Positions 28,966-37,898 of a DNA stretch of 64,000 nucleotides are shown piece after piece. The notes under the pieces are model-generated. The model was not told the DNA's origin. It saw nothing but the letters and a program-made list of their open reading frames with translations, and did not search any database. The position numbers and the translations under genes were made by a program. This DNA is from Nevskia sp043781855 (lineage in GTDB: Bacteria > Pseudomonadota > Gammaproteobacteria > Nevskiales > Nevskiaceae): contig JAYWBB010000134.1 in the NCBI GenBank assembly GCA_043781855.1, forward strand, positions 97,581-161,580. Direction: 5' to 3'. Each line of letters opens with the position of its first letter. Position 1 is the first letter of the stretch.

Positions 28966-30663
28966 ATGGCCAAGGAACTCCAAGTCACGGTCCCGGATAT
29001 CGGCGACTACCAGGACGTACCGGTCATCGACGTGCTGGTGAAAGTCGGCGATCACGTCGAGAAAGACGCGGCTCTGGTCACGCTCGAATCGGACAAGGCG
29101 ACTCTCGACGTGCCGGCGCCGGAAGCCGGCGTGGTCAAGAGCATCGCGCTGAAGGCCGGCGACAAGGTCTCGAAGGGTGGGGCGGTGCTGGTGCTGGAAG
29201 TCGGTGGGGCCGATACCGCCGCGCGGCTGTCACCCGCGCCAAAAAAGACCGATGTTGCGCTAACCGCCGCAGCGCCGAAAAGTGCAGCAACGCCTGCCAC
29301 GAGAAAGGAAACGCCCGCTGCGCCAAGGGCGGTGAAAGCGCCGGTCGCTGCATCCCGGCTCGAAGTCACCGTGCCCGACATCGGCGACTATCACGATGTG
29401 CCGGTTATCGATGTGCTGGTCAAGGACGGCGACACCGTCGAGAAGGACGCGACCCTGATAACGCTCGAATCGGACAAGGCGACGCTCGATGTGCCCGCAC
29501 CGGCTGCGGGCGTCATCAGCGGATTCAGGATCAAGGTCGGCGACAAGGTTTCGAAAGGCATGGCTGTCTGCGCGCTGGCGACTGCCGGCGCTTCGTCGAG
29601 CGAAAGCGCGGAACCCGAAGCCAGCGTCCCTTCCCCCGCGATTGCGGGGGAAGGCCAGGATAGGGGCGATGGCGCAGGCCGCAGCGCCCCCACCGCGACC
29701 CTCCCCCGTGAAGACGGGGGAGGGAGCCCATCGACACCAGCGGCACCAATAGCCGGCGGCGTCATTCCCTATGCCAGCCCCTCGACCCGCAAATTCGCGC
29801 GCGAACTCGGCGTCGATCTGCTCCGCGTTGCCGGCTCCGGCCACAAGGGCCGCATCACGCACGAGGATGTGCAGGGCTACGTCAAACAATCGCTCGCAGC
29901 GCCACCCGCTGCAACGAGTGGCGGTTCCGGCATCCCCGCGATTCCGGCTGTCGACTTCGCGCAGTTCGGCGCGATCGAAACGAAACCGCTTGCGCGCATC
30001 CGCAAGCTCTCGGCTGCGCACCTGCATCGCGCCTGGCTCAACATCCCGCACGTCACGCAGACCGACGAAGCCGACATCACCGACCTCGAAGCTTTCCGCA
30101 AGGCGCAGAACGAAGAAGCCGGCAAGGAGGGCGCGAAGCTGACGCTGCTGCCCTTTATTCTCAAGGCAGTCGCGAAGGTGATCGATACCTTTCCAGAGTT
30201 CGCGTCTTCGCTGTCGCCTGACGGCGAGAGCCTGATCCACAAGCAGTACCGACATATCGGCTTTGCCGCAGACACGCCGAATGGCCTCGTCGTTCCGGTC
30301 GTGCGCGATGTCGACAGGAAAGGCATCCACCAGCTCGCGCAGGAAACCGCAGAGCTTGCGAAAAAGGCGCGCGACGGCAAGCTCAAGGCCGACGAGATGA
30401 AGGGCGGCGTGTTCTCCGTCTCCAGCCTCGGCGGCATCGGCGGCAGCCACTTCACGCCGATCGTCAACGCCCCCGAAGTGGGCATCCTCGGCGTTTCGCG
30501 TGGGGTCATGAAGCCGGTCTGGGATGGCGCTGCGTTCCAGCCGCGTCTGATGCTGCCGCTCTCGCTGTCCTATGATCACCGCGTGATCGACGGCGCTTAC
30601 GCCGCGCGCTTCATCGTGCTGCTGGTCAAGCTGTTGTCGGACCTGCGGCGCCTGGCGCTATGA
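28966..30663 (+). CDS. aceF: dihydrolipoamide acetyltransferase E2 of pyruvate dehydrogenase
   Basis: The E2 core transfers acetyl groups to CoA. The 565-residue protein has two lipoyl domains with LESDKATLDVP motifs (lipoylated Lys44 and Lys171), a linker, a peripheral-subunit-binding domain around 268-306 (YASPSTRKFARELGVDLLRV) and a catalytic domain with SYDHRVIDGA, His538 and Asp542. Residues ~222-253 of the second linker are encoded by a pair of palindromic hairpins and read as low-complexity Pro/Gly/Glu/Asp sequence. No E3 (lpd) gene follows. Confidence 0.97.
   Translation: MAKELQVTVPDIGDYQDVPVIDVLVKVGDHVEKDAALVTLESDKATLDVPAPEAGVVKSIALKAGDKVSKGGAVLVLEVGGADTAARLSPAPKKTDVALTAAAPKSAATPATRKETPAAPRAVKAPVAASRLEVTVPDIGDYHDVPVIDVLVKDGDTVEKDATLITLESDKATLDVPAPAAGVISGFRIKVGDKVSKGMAVCALATAGASSSESAEPEASVPSPAIAGEGQDRGDGAGRSAPTATLPREDGGGSPSTPAAPIAGGVIPYASPSTRKFARELGVDLLRVAGSGHKGRITHEDVQGYVKQSLAAPPAATSGGSGIPAIPAVDFAQFGAIETKPLARIRKLSAAHLHRAWLNIPHVTQTDEADITDLEAFRKAQNEEAGKEGAKLTLLPFILKAVAKVIDTFPEFASSLSPDGESLIHKQYRHIGFAADTPNGLVVPVVRDVDRKGIHQLAQETAELAKKARDGKLKADEMKGGVFSVSSLGGIGGSHFTPIVNAPEVGILGVSRGVMKPVWDGAAFQPRLMLPLSLSYDHRVIDGAYAARFIVLLVKLLSDLRRLAL
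29629..29654 (+). repeat. REP-like hairpin A inside aceF
   Basis: CCTTCCCCCGC and GCGGGGGAAGG form a perfect 11-bp stem around GATT. Together with hairpin B it spans 96 bp, exactly 32 codons, so the aceF frame is kept. It encodes part of the flexible linker after the second lipoyl domain. Confidence 0.8.
29699..29724 (+). repeat. REP-like hairpin B inside aceF
   Basis: CCCTCCCCCGT and ACGGGGGAGGG form a perfect 11-bp stem around GAAG. The arms differ from hairpin A at two positions, so A and B look like two members of one repeat family separated by 44 bp, the arrangement seen in paired REP elements (REPINs). Confidence 0.8.
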
Positions 30664-30678
30664 ATGCGGAGAGGCTTG

Positions 30679-30849
30679 ATGACTGAACCGAAGGACAAGA
30701 AGAAAGCTGCCGACGTGCTCAAGGCGGCGCTCGCCGCGAAGAAGGCCGGCACGATGCCCGGCGCGCCGAAGCTGCGTCCGGACAAGGGCCGCTCGAAGCC
30801 AAACCGGGATGCCGAGCGCCTGAGCGGCAAGTCGCGGAAGGTTCATTGA
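30679..30849 (+). CDS. small lysine-rich protein, unknown
   Basis: A 56-residue highly basic protein beginning MTEPKDKKKAADVLKAALAA and ending RLSGKSRKVH. It has an amphipathic helix at residues 9-22 and then a Pro/Arg/Lys-rich tail. GGAGAGG lies 4 nt before the ATG at 30679 and GC-rich third positions fit a real gene. It is 15 bp downstream of aceF. I do not recognise the function; nucleic-acid binding is possible from the charge but is only a guess. Confidence 0.65.
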   Translation: MTEPKDKKKAADVLKAALAAKKAGTMPGAPKLRPDKGRSKPNRDAERLSGKSRKVH

Positions 30850-30884
30850 ACGAGACTGCGGGCCGCATGCGATGGGGAATCTCG

Positions 30885-32122
30885 ATGAAGCCGATCCAGC
30901 GCCTTTCCGGCGTCTGCCTGCTCGTGTCGCTGGTGGCCTGCGGCGTGTCGCCTGAGCGATCATTCTCTGGCGCGGAGACCGCCAGAGTTGCGGAGGCCGA
31001 GGTGCCGAAGACGATGAACGACGCCGGCACCGCGTACGCCAGGCTGGTGCTGGCGCTCGGCGAACGCGACGCTGATTACGTCGATGCGTTTTATGGCCCG
31101 GCCGCGTGGCGCGATGAGGCGAAACGGCGCGCGGCGACGCCGGCGCAGATCGAATCCGAGGCCGGCGCGCTGCTCGATGCGCTTGATGGGCTGGCGACGA
31201 CAGAACAGTTTCCCGATCCGGAACTGGCCGGCCTGCGCAAGCAGTATCAGAAAACGCAACTCGCCGCGATCGTGACTCGCGCGCAGATGCTGCAAGGCCG
31301 AAAGCTCAGCTTCGACGAGGAAGCGCGCGCGCTGTACGACACCGACGCCCCGCACTACACCAAGCGCGATTTCGAGCCGGCCCTGCGCCGCATCGACAAG
31401 CTGTTGCCGAAAGGCAGAGGCACACTCGCCGAACGCTACAACCGCACCATCGAACGCTTCGAGCTGTCGCTGGTCCGGGGTAAACCGTGGAGCGCCTACA
31501 ACTGGTACCAAGGCAGATTTCTCAGCCGCATCGAACTCAATACCGAGCTCCCGATTCCGGTCAGCCGCGTGATCGACCTCGCCGCGCATGAGGGCTATCC
31601 CGGCCATCACGTCTACAACAGTCTCCTCGAAAACGGCCTGGTCAACGATCTCGGCTGGCCGGAGTACCAGGTCTACGCGCTGTTCTCGCCGCAGTCGCTG
31701 ATCGCCGAGGGCACGGCGGATTACGGTGTGGCGCTCGCGTTTCCCGGCGCCGAAAAACTTGTCTTCGCGAAGGATTTGTTCAGGCGCGCCGGCTTCGATC
31801 CGAAGCAGGCCGCGACGTATCTGAAGATCGTGAATGCGGCACGCGAGCTTGCGCCGGCCGGTATCGAGGCCGCACGGCGTTATCTCGATGGCGCGGCGAA
31901 TGCCGACGCGACGAGCGACTGGCTTCAGAAATACACGCTGGCCTCGCCTTCTTCGACAAGTACCGCGCTTACGTCATCAACTACACTTGGGGCGAGGAGC
32001 TCGTGCGGCGCTATGTCGAGACGCACGGCGGTAAGAAAGCCGGGTCGGACCGACAGTGGCAGGCGTTTTTCGCGCTGGTCTCGACGCCACGCACGCCGTC
32101 CGGACTGCTGCCGCCGACATGA
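30885..32122 (+). pseudogene. DUF885-like lipoprotein metallopeptidase, frameshifted
   Basis: The start at 30885 gives a lipoprotein-type signal with the lipobox LVAC and GGGGAA upstream. The body has HEGYPGHHVYN (31587-31619), a zinc-peptidase motif of the HExxH/PGHH type seen in DUF885 proteins. Near 31938-31942 one base appears to be missing: the frame changes from YTL to an out-of-frame continuation GLAFFDKYRAYVINYTWGEE, which ends at TGA 32120-32122. Restoring one G in CTGGCC would give a protein of about 412 residues. It may be a real mutation or a sequence error. Confidence 0.75.
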
Positions 32123-32159
32123 ACGAAGGCGCGCTGAACGACAGCGCGTTCGTGAACGG

Positions 32160-32690
32160 ATGACGCGCCGCACCGGCTTGCCGCCGCTCGAACCGGCCTC
32201 GGCGAAGCTGCTGATTCTAGGCTCGATGCCGGGTGTCGCCTCGCTCGACGCGCAGCAGTACTACGCACATCGGTACAACTTTTTCTGGCCGATCATGCAG
32301 GAACTGTTCGGCGTGCCGCGCGACACGGCTTACAACGTGCGTGTGCAGGGCCTGCTCGATCGCGGCATCGCGCTCTGGGATGTGCTTGAGCGCTGCGATC
32401 GGGCCGGCAGTCTCGACACCAGCATCGTGCGCGGCAGCGAGATTCCGAACGACATCGCGGCGCTCCTGGTGCGTCACCCGGGTTTGAGCGCGATCGCGCT
32501 CAACGGGCGCGTGGCCGAAGCGGCGTTTCGCCGACACCTGTTGCCGGCACTCGGTGCGCGGCTCGAAGGCATCGCGCTGATCGCGCTGCCCTCGACCAGC
32601 CCGGCAAACGCGAGCCGGTCGGCGTCGAGCAAGCTGCAAGCCTGGTCGGCGCTGCGCGAATATTCGCTGAACGGGGCACCGCGCCCATAA
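32160..32690 (+). CDS. DNA-deoxyinosine glycosylase (UDG family 6, HDG)
   Basis: A 176-residue member of the uracil-DNA glycosylase superfamily that removes hypoxanthine from DNA. The N-terminal signature is KLLILGSMPGVASLDAQQYY and a YNFFWPIMQELFG segment follows. The C-terminal motif is LIALPSTSPANAS. The start ATG at 32160 overlaps the TGA that ends a 14-codon frame bridging it to the peptidase gene. It shares a reading frame with the out-of-frame tail of that peptidase, so a naive call would join them. Confidence 0.88.
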   Translation: MTRRTGLPPLEPASAKLLILGSMPGVASLDAQQYYAHRYNFFWPIMQELFGVPRDTAYNVRVQGLLDRGIALWDVLERCDRAGSLDTSIVRGSEIPNDIAALLVRHPGLSAIALNGRVAEAAFRRHLLPALGARLEGIALIALPSTSPANASRSASSKLQAWSALREYSLNGAPRP

Positions 32691-33021
32691 AGCTTTCGAA
32701 CATGCCGGAACCCGGACATGACGAGTTTTCAGAATTTCTTCGGCCACCGAAGCCGCGCGCGGATCAACGCAGTTTCTGGAATTTCGCGAGCGACTTCCAG
32801 AACTGCTCCCCGGAAAGGGCGATCGCCGGGGGCTTTTCTTCGCTCGGCGAAGCGTCTCCCTCCGGCGATGCCGGGTTGCTGGTCGTTTCGTACAGCTGTC
32901 GATTCCGATCCCGGGGTATCGGCGGGCCCGCAGCGTCGCTCTGTTTCGTTATTGTCCGAATCCGTGTGGCTTGGGCCTGCTCACCTTCGGTAGGTCGCTG
33001 CGTTGTGAGTTAAAAAAACCG
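32691..33021. other. 331-bp gap without a recognisable gene
   Basis: No frame here shows family resemblance or a convincing start. The DNA has structure: TTCTGGAA and TTCCAGAA form an 8-bp stem around 32776-32804, and CCCCGG...CCGGGG with a following T-rich stretch lies near 32812-32845, which could terminate the glycosylase transcript. A run of seven A's precedes the stop of the YVTN gene on the other strand (33012-33018), a T run in that gene's mRNA. Confidence 0.5.
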
Positions 33022-33993
33022 TCAGGGCCGGCGCCAGATGAAGTTGCCGAAGCCGCGCGGTCCGTCGGCGGTCGCGGCCGTTGTGCTCGCCTTGAGCGTC
33101 TCCGCATCGAGGCGCAGCACGGTATTGCTTTCCCAGTTCACGACATAAACCGAACGGCCATCGGCCGAGGCTTCGATGCCTTCAGGATAGTCGCCGACAG
33201 GAATCGTCGCGAGCACAGCGAGCGTGGCTTCGTCGAACGCCGTCACGGTGCCTGCGTACTGGTTGGTGACGAAGGCGCGTCCGCCGGCCAGCGCCACGGC
33301 GTACGGGCGATCGCCGACTTTCACGGTGCCGACGACTTCGCGTTTCGCGACGTCGATCACCGAGACGTCGTTGCTGCCGACATTCGCGGTGTAGGCCCGG
33401 CGGCCATCGGCGGACAGCGTCACACCGAACGGCCGCGTGCCGACCTTGACCACTCCGGTTGCGCGCAAGGTTTCGGTATCGATGAAGGAGACCTGGTCGT
33501 CGTCGCGATCGGCGCTGAGCAGCAGGCGGCCGTCGCGGGTTACGGCGAGCCCGGATGGTGAACGTCCGACCGGCACCTCGGCGACGATCGCGCGCCGCAC
33601 GGGATCGACGACGTAGACGCGGTGCTCGTACCAGTCGGCAACGTAAACCGGCGCGCCGGACGGATGCACGGCGATGCCGAGCGGGCCGCCTTTCAACGCC
33701 ACCCTGCCGGCGATGGCCAGTGTTGCGGTGTCGATGATCGTCAGGAACTTGCCTTCGGGGCTGGTGACGTAGGCCCGGCCTGCGGCTTGCGCGACGGCGA
33801 CGCCCGCCGGCTTGCCGCCGATATCGAGCGTGGCAACGGTTTGCATGCGATCGAGATCGATGACCGATACGCGGTTCGCGACCTGCGCCGGCACGAACGC
33901 GAGTTCGGTGGCCTGCGCGGCTGCGGCGCAAAAAAGGGCTGCCGACACTACCGACCGGAAGCCGATTGCCCGAGCGCTCCGAAAACGCCTCAC
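33022..33993 (-). CDS. exported YVTN beta-propeller repeat protein
   Basis: A 323-residue protein made of about seven ~42-residue YVTN-type blades, for example NRVSVIDLDRMQTVATLDIGG, GRAYVTSPEGKF and ADGRSVYVVNWESNTVLRL. The start GTG at 33993 gives an Arg-rich n-region followed by SVVSAALFCAAAAQA, a signal peptide. It begins 20 bp after the stop of the SRPBCC gene, so the two are likely one transcript. Such proteins are periplasmic or extracellular binding scaffolds; no ligand is evident. Confidence 0.82.
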   Translation of the reverse strand: MRRFRSARAIGFRSVVSAALFCAAAAQATELAFVPAQVANRVSVIDLDRMQTVATLDIGGKPAGVAVAQAAGRAYVTSPEGKFLTIIDTATLAIAGRVALKGGPLGIAVHPSGAPVYVADWYEHRVYVVDPVRRAIVAEVPVGRSPSGLAVTRDGRLLLSADRDDDQVSFIDTETLRATGVVKVGTRPFGVTLSADGRRAYTANVGSNDVSVIDVAKREVVGTVKVGDRPYAVALAGGRAFVTNQYAGTVTAFDEATLAVLATIPVGDYPEGIEASADGRSVYVVNWESNTVLRLDAETLKASTTAATADGPRGFGNFIWRRP

Positions 33994-34013
33994 GCGCGCG
34001 CGCCGATGAAGCG

Positions 34014-34553
34014 TTACCTGCCGCTCTCGACCGTCTTCTTCAGGTCCTGCAGTCCGGTCTGATAGAGCTTCGTGACTGCGGCCATCGAGGCGTCGTCGTT
34101 GACTTCCGGCGGCGGGTCGTTGTTTGGATAGCCGCGGTAGAAACCGGCGCGCCACTCGACCTTGCTCTTGCCGGCATCGACGGCGCTGACGCTCAGCGTC
34201 GACGAATAATTGGTGACCGGCAGCACCTTCGGATCGACCTTGGTGATCTTGTAGGTGAGACTCATCGCGGTCGCGTCGTACTTGACCAATTCTTCATCGA
34301 CGGTCGGGCTGCCGTCGCCTTTCAGGGTCACTCGACGGGTTGCGCCGATGGCGCTGCCGCCTGCGCCTTCCGTCTTCGCGACCGGGCCGAGCCAGGACAC
34401 GTCATCGAACTTCGAGATGCGCGCCCAGACCTTGTCGGCCGGCGCGTTGATCTCGATCGACTCGGTGACTTTCAGGCGCGACGGACCGTGCGCGATGGCA
34501 AGACCGGGAAGCAGGCAGCAGAAAACAGCAGCAACGGATAGGCGCATCAACAC
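34014..34553 (-). CDS. exported SRPBCC-family protein
   Basis: About 179 residues. GGAGG lies 7 nt before GTG 34553; an ATG at 34547 is the alternative. A signal peptide (RLSVAAVFCCLLPGLAIAHG) is followed by a START/Bet v1-like SRPBCC domain: VTESIEINAPADKVWARISKFD, then beta strands and a long C-terminal helix (MAAVTKLYQTGLQDLKKTV). The fold binds hydrophobic ligands. Its downstream partner is the YVTN propeller gene. Function unknown. Confidence 0.85.
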   Translation of the reverse strand: MLMRLSVAAVFCCLLPGLAIAHGPSRLKVTESIEINAPADKVWARISKFDDVSWLGPVAKTEGAGGSAIGATRRVTLKGDGSPTVDEELVKYDATAMSLTYKITKVDPKVLPVTNYSSTLSVSAVDAGKSKVEWRAGFYRGYPNNDPPPEVNDDASMAAVTKLYQTGLQDLKKTVESGR

Positions 34554-34695
34554 GGTGATTCCTCCAGCGGTGACGTGATTTTTTATGAGCGGCGCAGCGC
34601 GCAGCAAAAGCACCGTAGCACTGCGGGCGGCGCATCGGCAATTGGTTAGGATCGAGCGTGCTGCCGACTGGAATTTCACGAACGAGGCCCGAACA

Positions 34696-35121
34696 ATGTC
34701 CAGATTTCATCTGCTACTGCCGCTGCTCGTCCTTTCGACCGCAAGCCTCGCGCTCGAACCGGGCCCGGCAATCACCGTCACGCCGCTGCTGAAAACCACG
34801 ACTAGCTGGGATGGCACGCCGTTGCACTTTCCCGAAGGACAGGCCGAGATCACCGGCGTTCAGGTCGAGATCGCGCCTGGCGGTGAAACCGGCTGGCACC
34901 TGCATCCGGCGCCTTCGTTTGGCATGGTGCTCGATGGCGAACTGACGGTGATGCTGAAGGACGGCCGCTCGAAAACGCTGAAGCGCGGCGACAGCGTGGC
35001 GGAGGTCGTCAACACGCTGCACAACGGGCGCAACATGGGCAAGACACCGGTGCGGTTGTTGGTGTTCTACGCCGGCGCGGTCGGCCAGATGTTGACGCAA
35101 CGCGAGACTGCGGCGCCCTGA
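34696..35121 (+). CDS. exported cupin-domain protein
   Basis: A 141-residue protein with a signal peptide (MSRFHLLLPLLVLSTASLAL). The single cupin domain has ETGWHLHPAPSFGMVLDGEL, giving the H-X-H and Glu/Gly pattern of motif 1, and LKRGDSVAEVVNTLHNGRN as motif 2 with a His. A bound metal is likely but the reaction is unknown. It is divergent from the SRPBCC gene and convergent with typA. Confidence 0.85.
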   Translation: MSRFHLLLPLLVLSTASLALEPGPAITVTPLLKTTTSWDGTPLHFPEGQAEITGVQVEIAPGGETGWHLHPAPSFGMVLDGELTVMLKDGRSKTLKRGDSVAEVVNTLHNGRNMGKTPVRLLVFYAGAVGQMLTQRETAAP

Positions 35122-35143
35122 GGCGCCGCAGTGCCATCCTGCT

Positions 35144-36991
35144 TCAGGCCGCGACGCTCTCGCTGCGGCCGCGCTTACGTTCGTGCTCCTTGAGGAACTT
35201 CTTGCGCACGCGGATTGCCGTCGGTGTGAGTTCGACCAGTTCGTCCTCGTTGATGAACTCCAGCGCCTGCTCCAGTGAGTGCTTCACCGGCGGCGTCAGC
35301 AACACGTTCTCATCCGAACCCGAGGCGCGCATGTTGGTGAGCTTCTTGCCCTTGAGCACGTTGACGACGAGATCGTTGTCGCGTGAATGAATGCCGACGA
35401 TCTGGCCTTCGTACACGTCGACCGCGGAGTCCACCATCATGCGGCCGCGCTCCTGCAGGTTGAACAGCGCGTACGGCGCGGTCCTGCCCACTTCGTTGGA
35501 GATCAAGACACCATTGCGGCGCTGGCCGATGTCGCCGTTGTCCGACTGCGGGCCGAAATGGTCGAAGTTGTGGAACAGCAGGCCGGTGCCCGAGGTCATC
35601 GACATGAATTCGGTCTGGAAGCCGATCAGGCCGCGCGACGGAATTGTGTATTCAAGACGGACGCGACCCTTGCCGTCCGGCACCATGTTGGTCATCTTGC
35701 CGCCTCGCTCGGCGAGGCCCTGGATGGTGCCGCCCTGGTGGGTGTCCTCGACGTCGGCGACCAGCGTTTCGTAGGGTTCGCAAATCACGCCGTCGATTTC
35801 CTTGAGGATGACCTGCGGACGCGCAACGGCAATCTCGTAGCCTTCGCGGCGCATGGTTTCCAGAAGAATTCCGAGGTGCAGCAGGCCGCGGCCCGAGACC
35901 TTGAACTGGTCACCGGCAGCGCCCTGTTCAACGCGCAGCGCTACATTCGTCTTCAGCTCGCGCTGCAGGCGATCGCCGATCTGGCGGCTGGTGACGAACT
36001 TGCCTTCCTTGCCCGCGAACGGCGACTTGTTGACCTCGAACATCATGCTCATGGTCGGCTCATCAACCAGGAGTGTTGCCATCTGTTCCGGGTTCTTGAG
36101 ATCGCAGATGGTCTCGGAAATGCCGAGGTCGGCAATGCCCGTGATCGCGACGATGTCGCCGGCTTCAGCTTCCGGCACTTCGATCTTGTCGAGGCCCATG
36201 AAGCCGAGCACCTGCAGGACCTTGCCGGTGCGGACGGCGCCGTCACGGCCGACGATCGACACCTGCTGGTTGGTCTTGACCTTGCCGCGCGTGATGCGGC
36301 CGGTGCCGATGACGCCGACATAGCTCGAATACGCGAGCGAACTCACCTGCATCAGGAACGGGCCGTCGGCATTGACCTTCGGCGGTGCTACCTGATCGAC
36401 GATGGTTTGAAACAGCGGGTCCATGTTGCCTTCGCGGATGTCGGGGTTGTCGCCGGCGTAGCCGTGCAGGGCCGAGGCGTAGACGATCGGGAAATCGAGC
36501 TGCTTGTCGGTCGCACCCAGACGGTCGAACAGATCGAACACCTGATCGATGACCCAGTGTGCGCGCGCGCCCGGACGGTCGATCTTGTTGACCACGACGA
36601 TCGGATTCAGGCCCATGCCGAAGGCCTTCTGCGTCACGAAACGAGTCTGCGGCATCGGGCCGTCGGCGGCGTCGACCAGCAAACAGACGCAGTCGACCAT
36701 CGACAGCACGCGCTCGACTTCACCGCCGAAGTCGGCGTGCCCGGGGGTGTCGACGATGTTGATGCGGTATTCGATGTCGGTACGCTTGTCGAGCCAGCGG
36801 ATCGCTGTGTTCTTCGACAGGATCGTGATGCCGCGCTCGCGCTCCAGATCGTTCGAATCCATGACCCGCTCGCCGAGGTTCTCGCGGGCGTCGAGGGTGT
36901 GCGACTGGCGCAGCAGCTTGTCGACGAGTGTCGTCTTGCCATGGTCGACGTGGGCGATGATGGCGATGTTGCGGAGGTATTGAAGGCTCAC
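35144..36991 (-). CDS. typA: translational GTPase TypA/BipA
   Basis: A ribosome-binding GTPase related to EF-G, involved in ribosome assembly and stress responses. The 615-residue protein starts MSLQYLRNIAIIAHVDHGKTT with intact G1 (AHVDHGKT), G3 (DTPGHADFGGEV) and G4 (NKID) motifs. The C-terminal half has the BipA-specific GRGLLHLGILLETMRREGYE and YTIPSRGLIGFQTEF. It is convergent with the cupin gene and divergent from the DUF4197 gene. Confidence 0.98.
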   Translation of the reverse strand: MSLQYLRNIAIIAHVDHGKTTLVDKLLRQSHTLDARENLGERVMDSNDLERERGITILSKNTAIRWLDKRTDIEYRINIVDTPGHADFGGEVERVLSMVDCVCLLVDAADGPMPQTRFVTQKAFGMGLNPIVVVNKIDRPGARAHWVIDQVFDLFDRLGATDKQLDFPIVYASALHGYAGDNPDIREGNMDPLFQTIVDQVAPPKVNADGPFLMQVSSLAYSSYVGVIGTGRITRGKVKTNQQVSIVGRDGAVRTGKVLQVLGFMGLDKIEVPEAEAGDIVAITGIADLGISETICDLKNPEQMATLLVDEPTMSMMFEVNKSPFAGKEGKFVTSRQIGDRLQRELKTNVALRVEQGAAGDQFKVSGRGLLHLGILLETMRREGYEIAVARPQVILKEIDGVICEPYETLVADVEDTHQGGTIQGLAERGGKMTNMVPDGKGRVRLEYTIPSRGLIGFQTEFMSMTSGTGLLFHNFDHFGPQSDNGDIGQRRNGVLISNEVGRTAPYALFNLQERGRMMVDSAVDVYEGQIVGIHSRDNDLVVNVLKGKKLTNMRASGSDENVLLTPPVKHSLEQALEFINEDELVELTPTAIRVRKKFLKEHERKRGRSESVAA

Positions 36992-37166
36992 AGGTGCTTC
37001 CCGGTCGGCGACTTGCTGCGGCGCAGCAAGGAAAAAGATCGCAGATTATACGCAGGTAAGAATGAAGCCGCATGCGGGACTCGGCGCAAGTGTTCGGCTT
37101 GCCGGTCGTGTCGATCCGACTGCGATGGATTACGCTTGGACTCCGTTCGACTACCGGCCGTTCACC

Positions 37167-37898
37167 ATGACCCAGCCTGCCCTGCGCGGCGTCTTCGCCG
37201 TCCTGCTGCTGACGCTGCCGCTCGCGGCGCCGGTGCACGCCGGAAAATTCTCGGACTTCGCGAAAAAAGCCCTGGAGCAACCGGGTGCGAGCAGCGCGCT
37301 TTCCGATGCCGACATTGGCGCGGGTCTGAAGGAAGCGCTGGCGAATGGCACCAAGACTGCCGTCAACCAGCTTGGCCGCAGCGACGGTTTCTGGAGCGAC
37401 GCGCGCTTCCGTATTCCGCTGCCGGGACCGCTGGAAAAGGCCGATGCGATGCTGCGCGGTTTCGGCGCGGGGCCGAAACTCGATGAGCTGCACCTGTCGA
37501 TGAACCGCGCGGCGGAAACGGCCGTGCCGGTCGCCGCCGATGTCTTCAGCGAAGCGGTGAAGAAGCTGAGCCTGAGCGACGTGCGCGGCATTCTCGGTGG
37601 TCCGCCCGACGCCGCCACGCAGTACTTCAAGCGCACGACCAGCGACACGCTGATGGCCAAGTTCAAGCCGATCGTCGCCGGCATCACGGCCAAGGCCGGA
37701 CTGGCGCAGCAGTACAAGAGCGTCCTCGGGTCGGCCGGCCCGCTCGCGTCCAGCCTCGGGGCGCCGGACCTCGACAGCTTCGTCGCGGAGAAGGCGCTGA
37801 ACGGTCTGTTCCTGCGCGTCGCCGATGAGGAAAAGAACATTCGCGAAAACCCGGCCGCGCGCGGCAGCGAGTTGCTGAAGAAAGTTTTCGGGAAATGA
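37167..37898 (+). CDS. exported DUF4197 protein
   Basis: A 243-residue protein with a signal peptide (RGVFAVLLLTLPLAAPVHAG) and a largely helical mature part. Family features are LSDADIGAGLKEALANGT, FRIPLPGPLEKADAMLRGFG and AADVFSEAVKKLSLSDVRGIL. DUF4197 proteins are widespread in proteobacteria with no known function. The ATG at 37167 is where the signal peptide begins; earlier in-frame codons are not credible. The next gene overlaps its stop (ATGA). Confidence 0.9.
   Translation: MTQPALRGVFAVLLLTLPLAAPVHAGKFSDFAKKALEQPGASSALSDADIGAGLKEALANGTKTAVNQLGRSDGFWSDARFRIPLPGPLEKADAMLRGFGAGPKLDELHLSMNRAAETAVPVAADVFSEAVKKLSLSDVRGILGGPPDAATQYFKRTTSDTLMAKFKPIVAGITAKAGLAQQYKSVLGSAGPLASSLGAPDLDSFVAEKALNGLFLRVADEEKNIRENPAARGSELLKKVFGK

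Noticed and set aside
30846..32690. A true peptidase-glycosylase fusion protein
   Set aside because: The bridge of about 70 residues is Arg/Ser-rich and unlike either family, while the missing peptidase tail is found in another frame.
35387..37486. 699-codon frame antisense to typA
   Set aside because: Shadow of typA; Val/Asp/His-rich and without domains.
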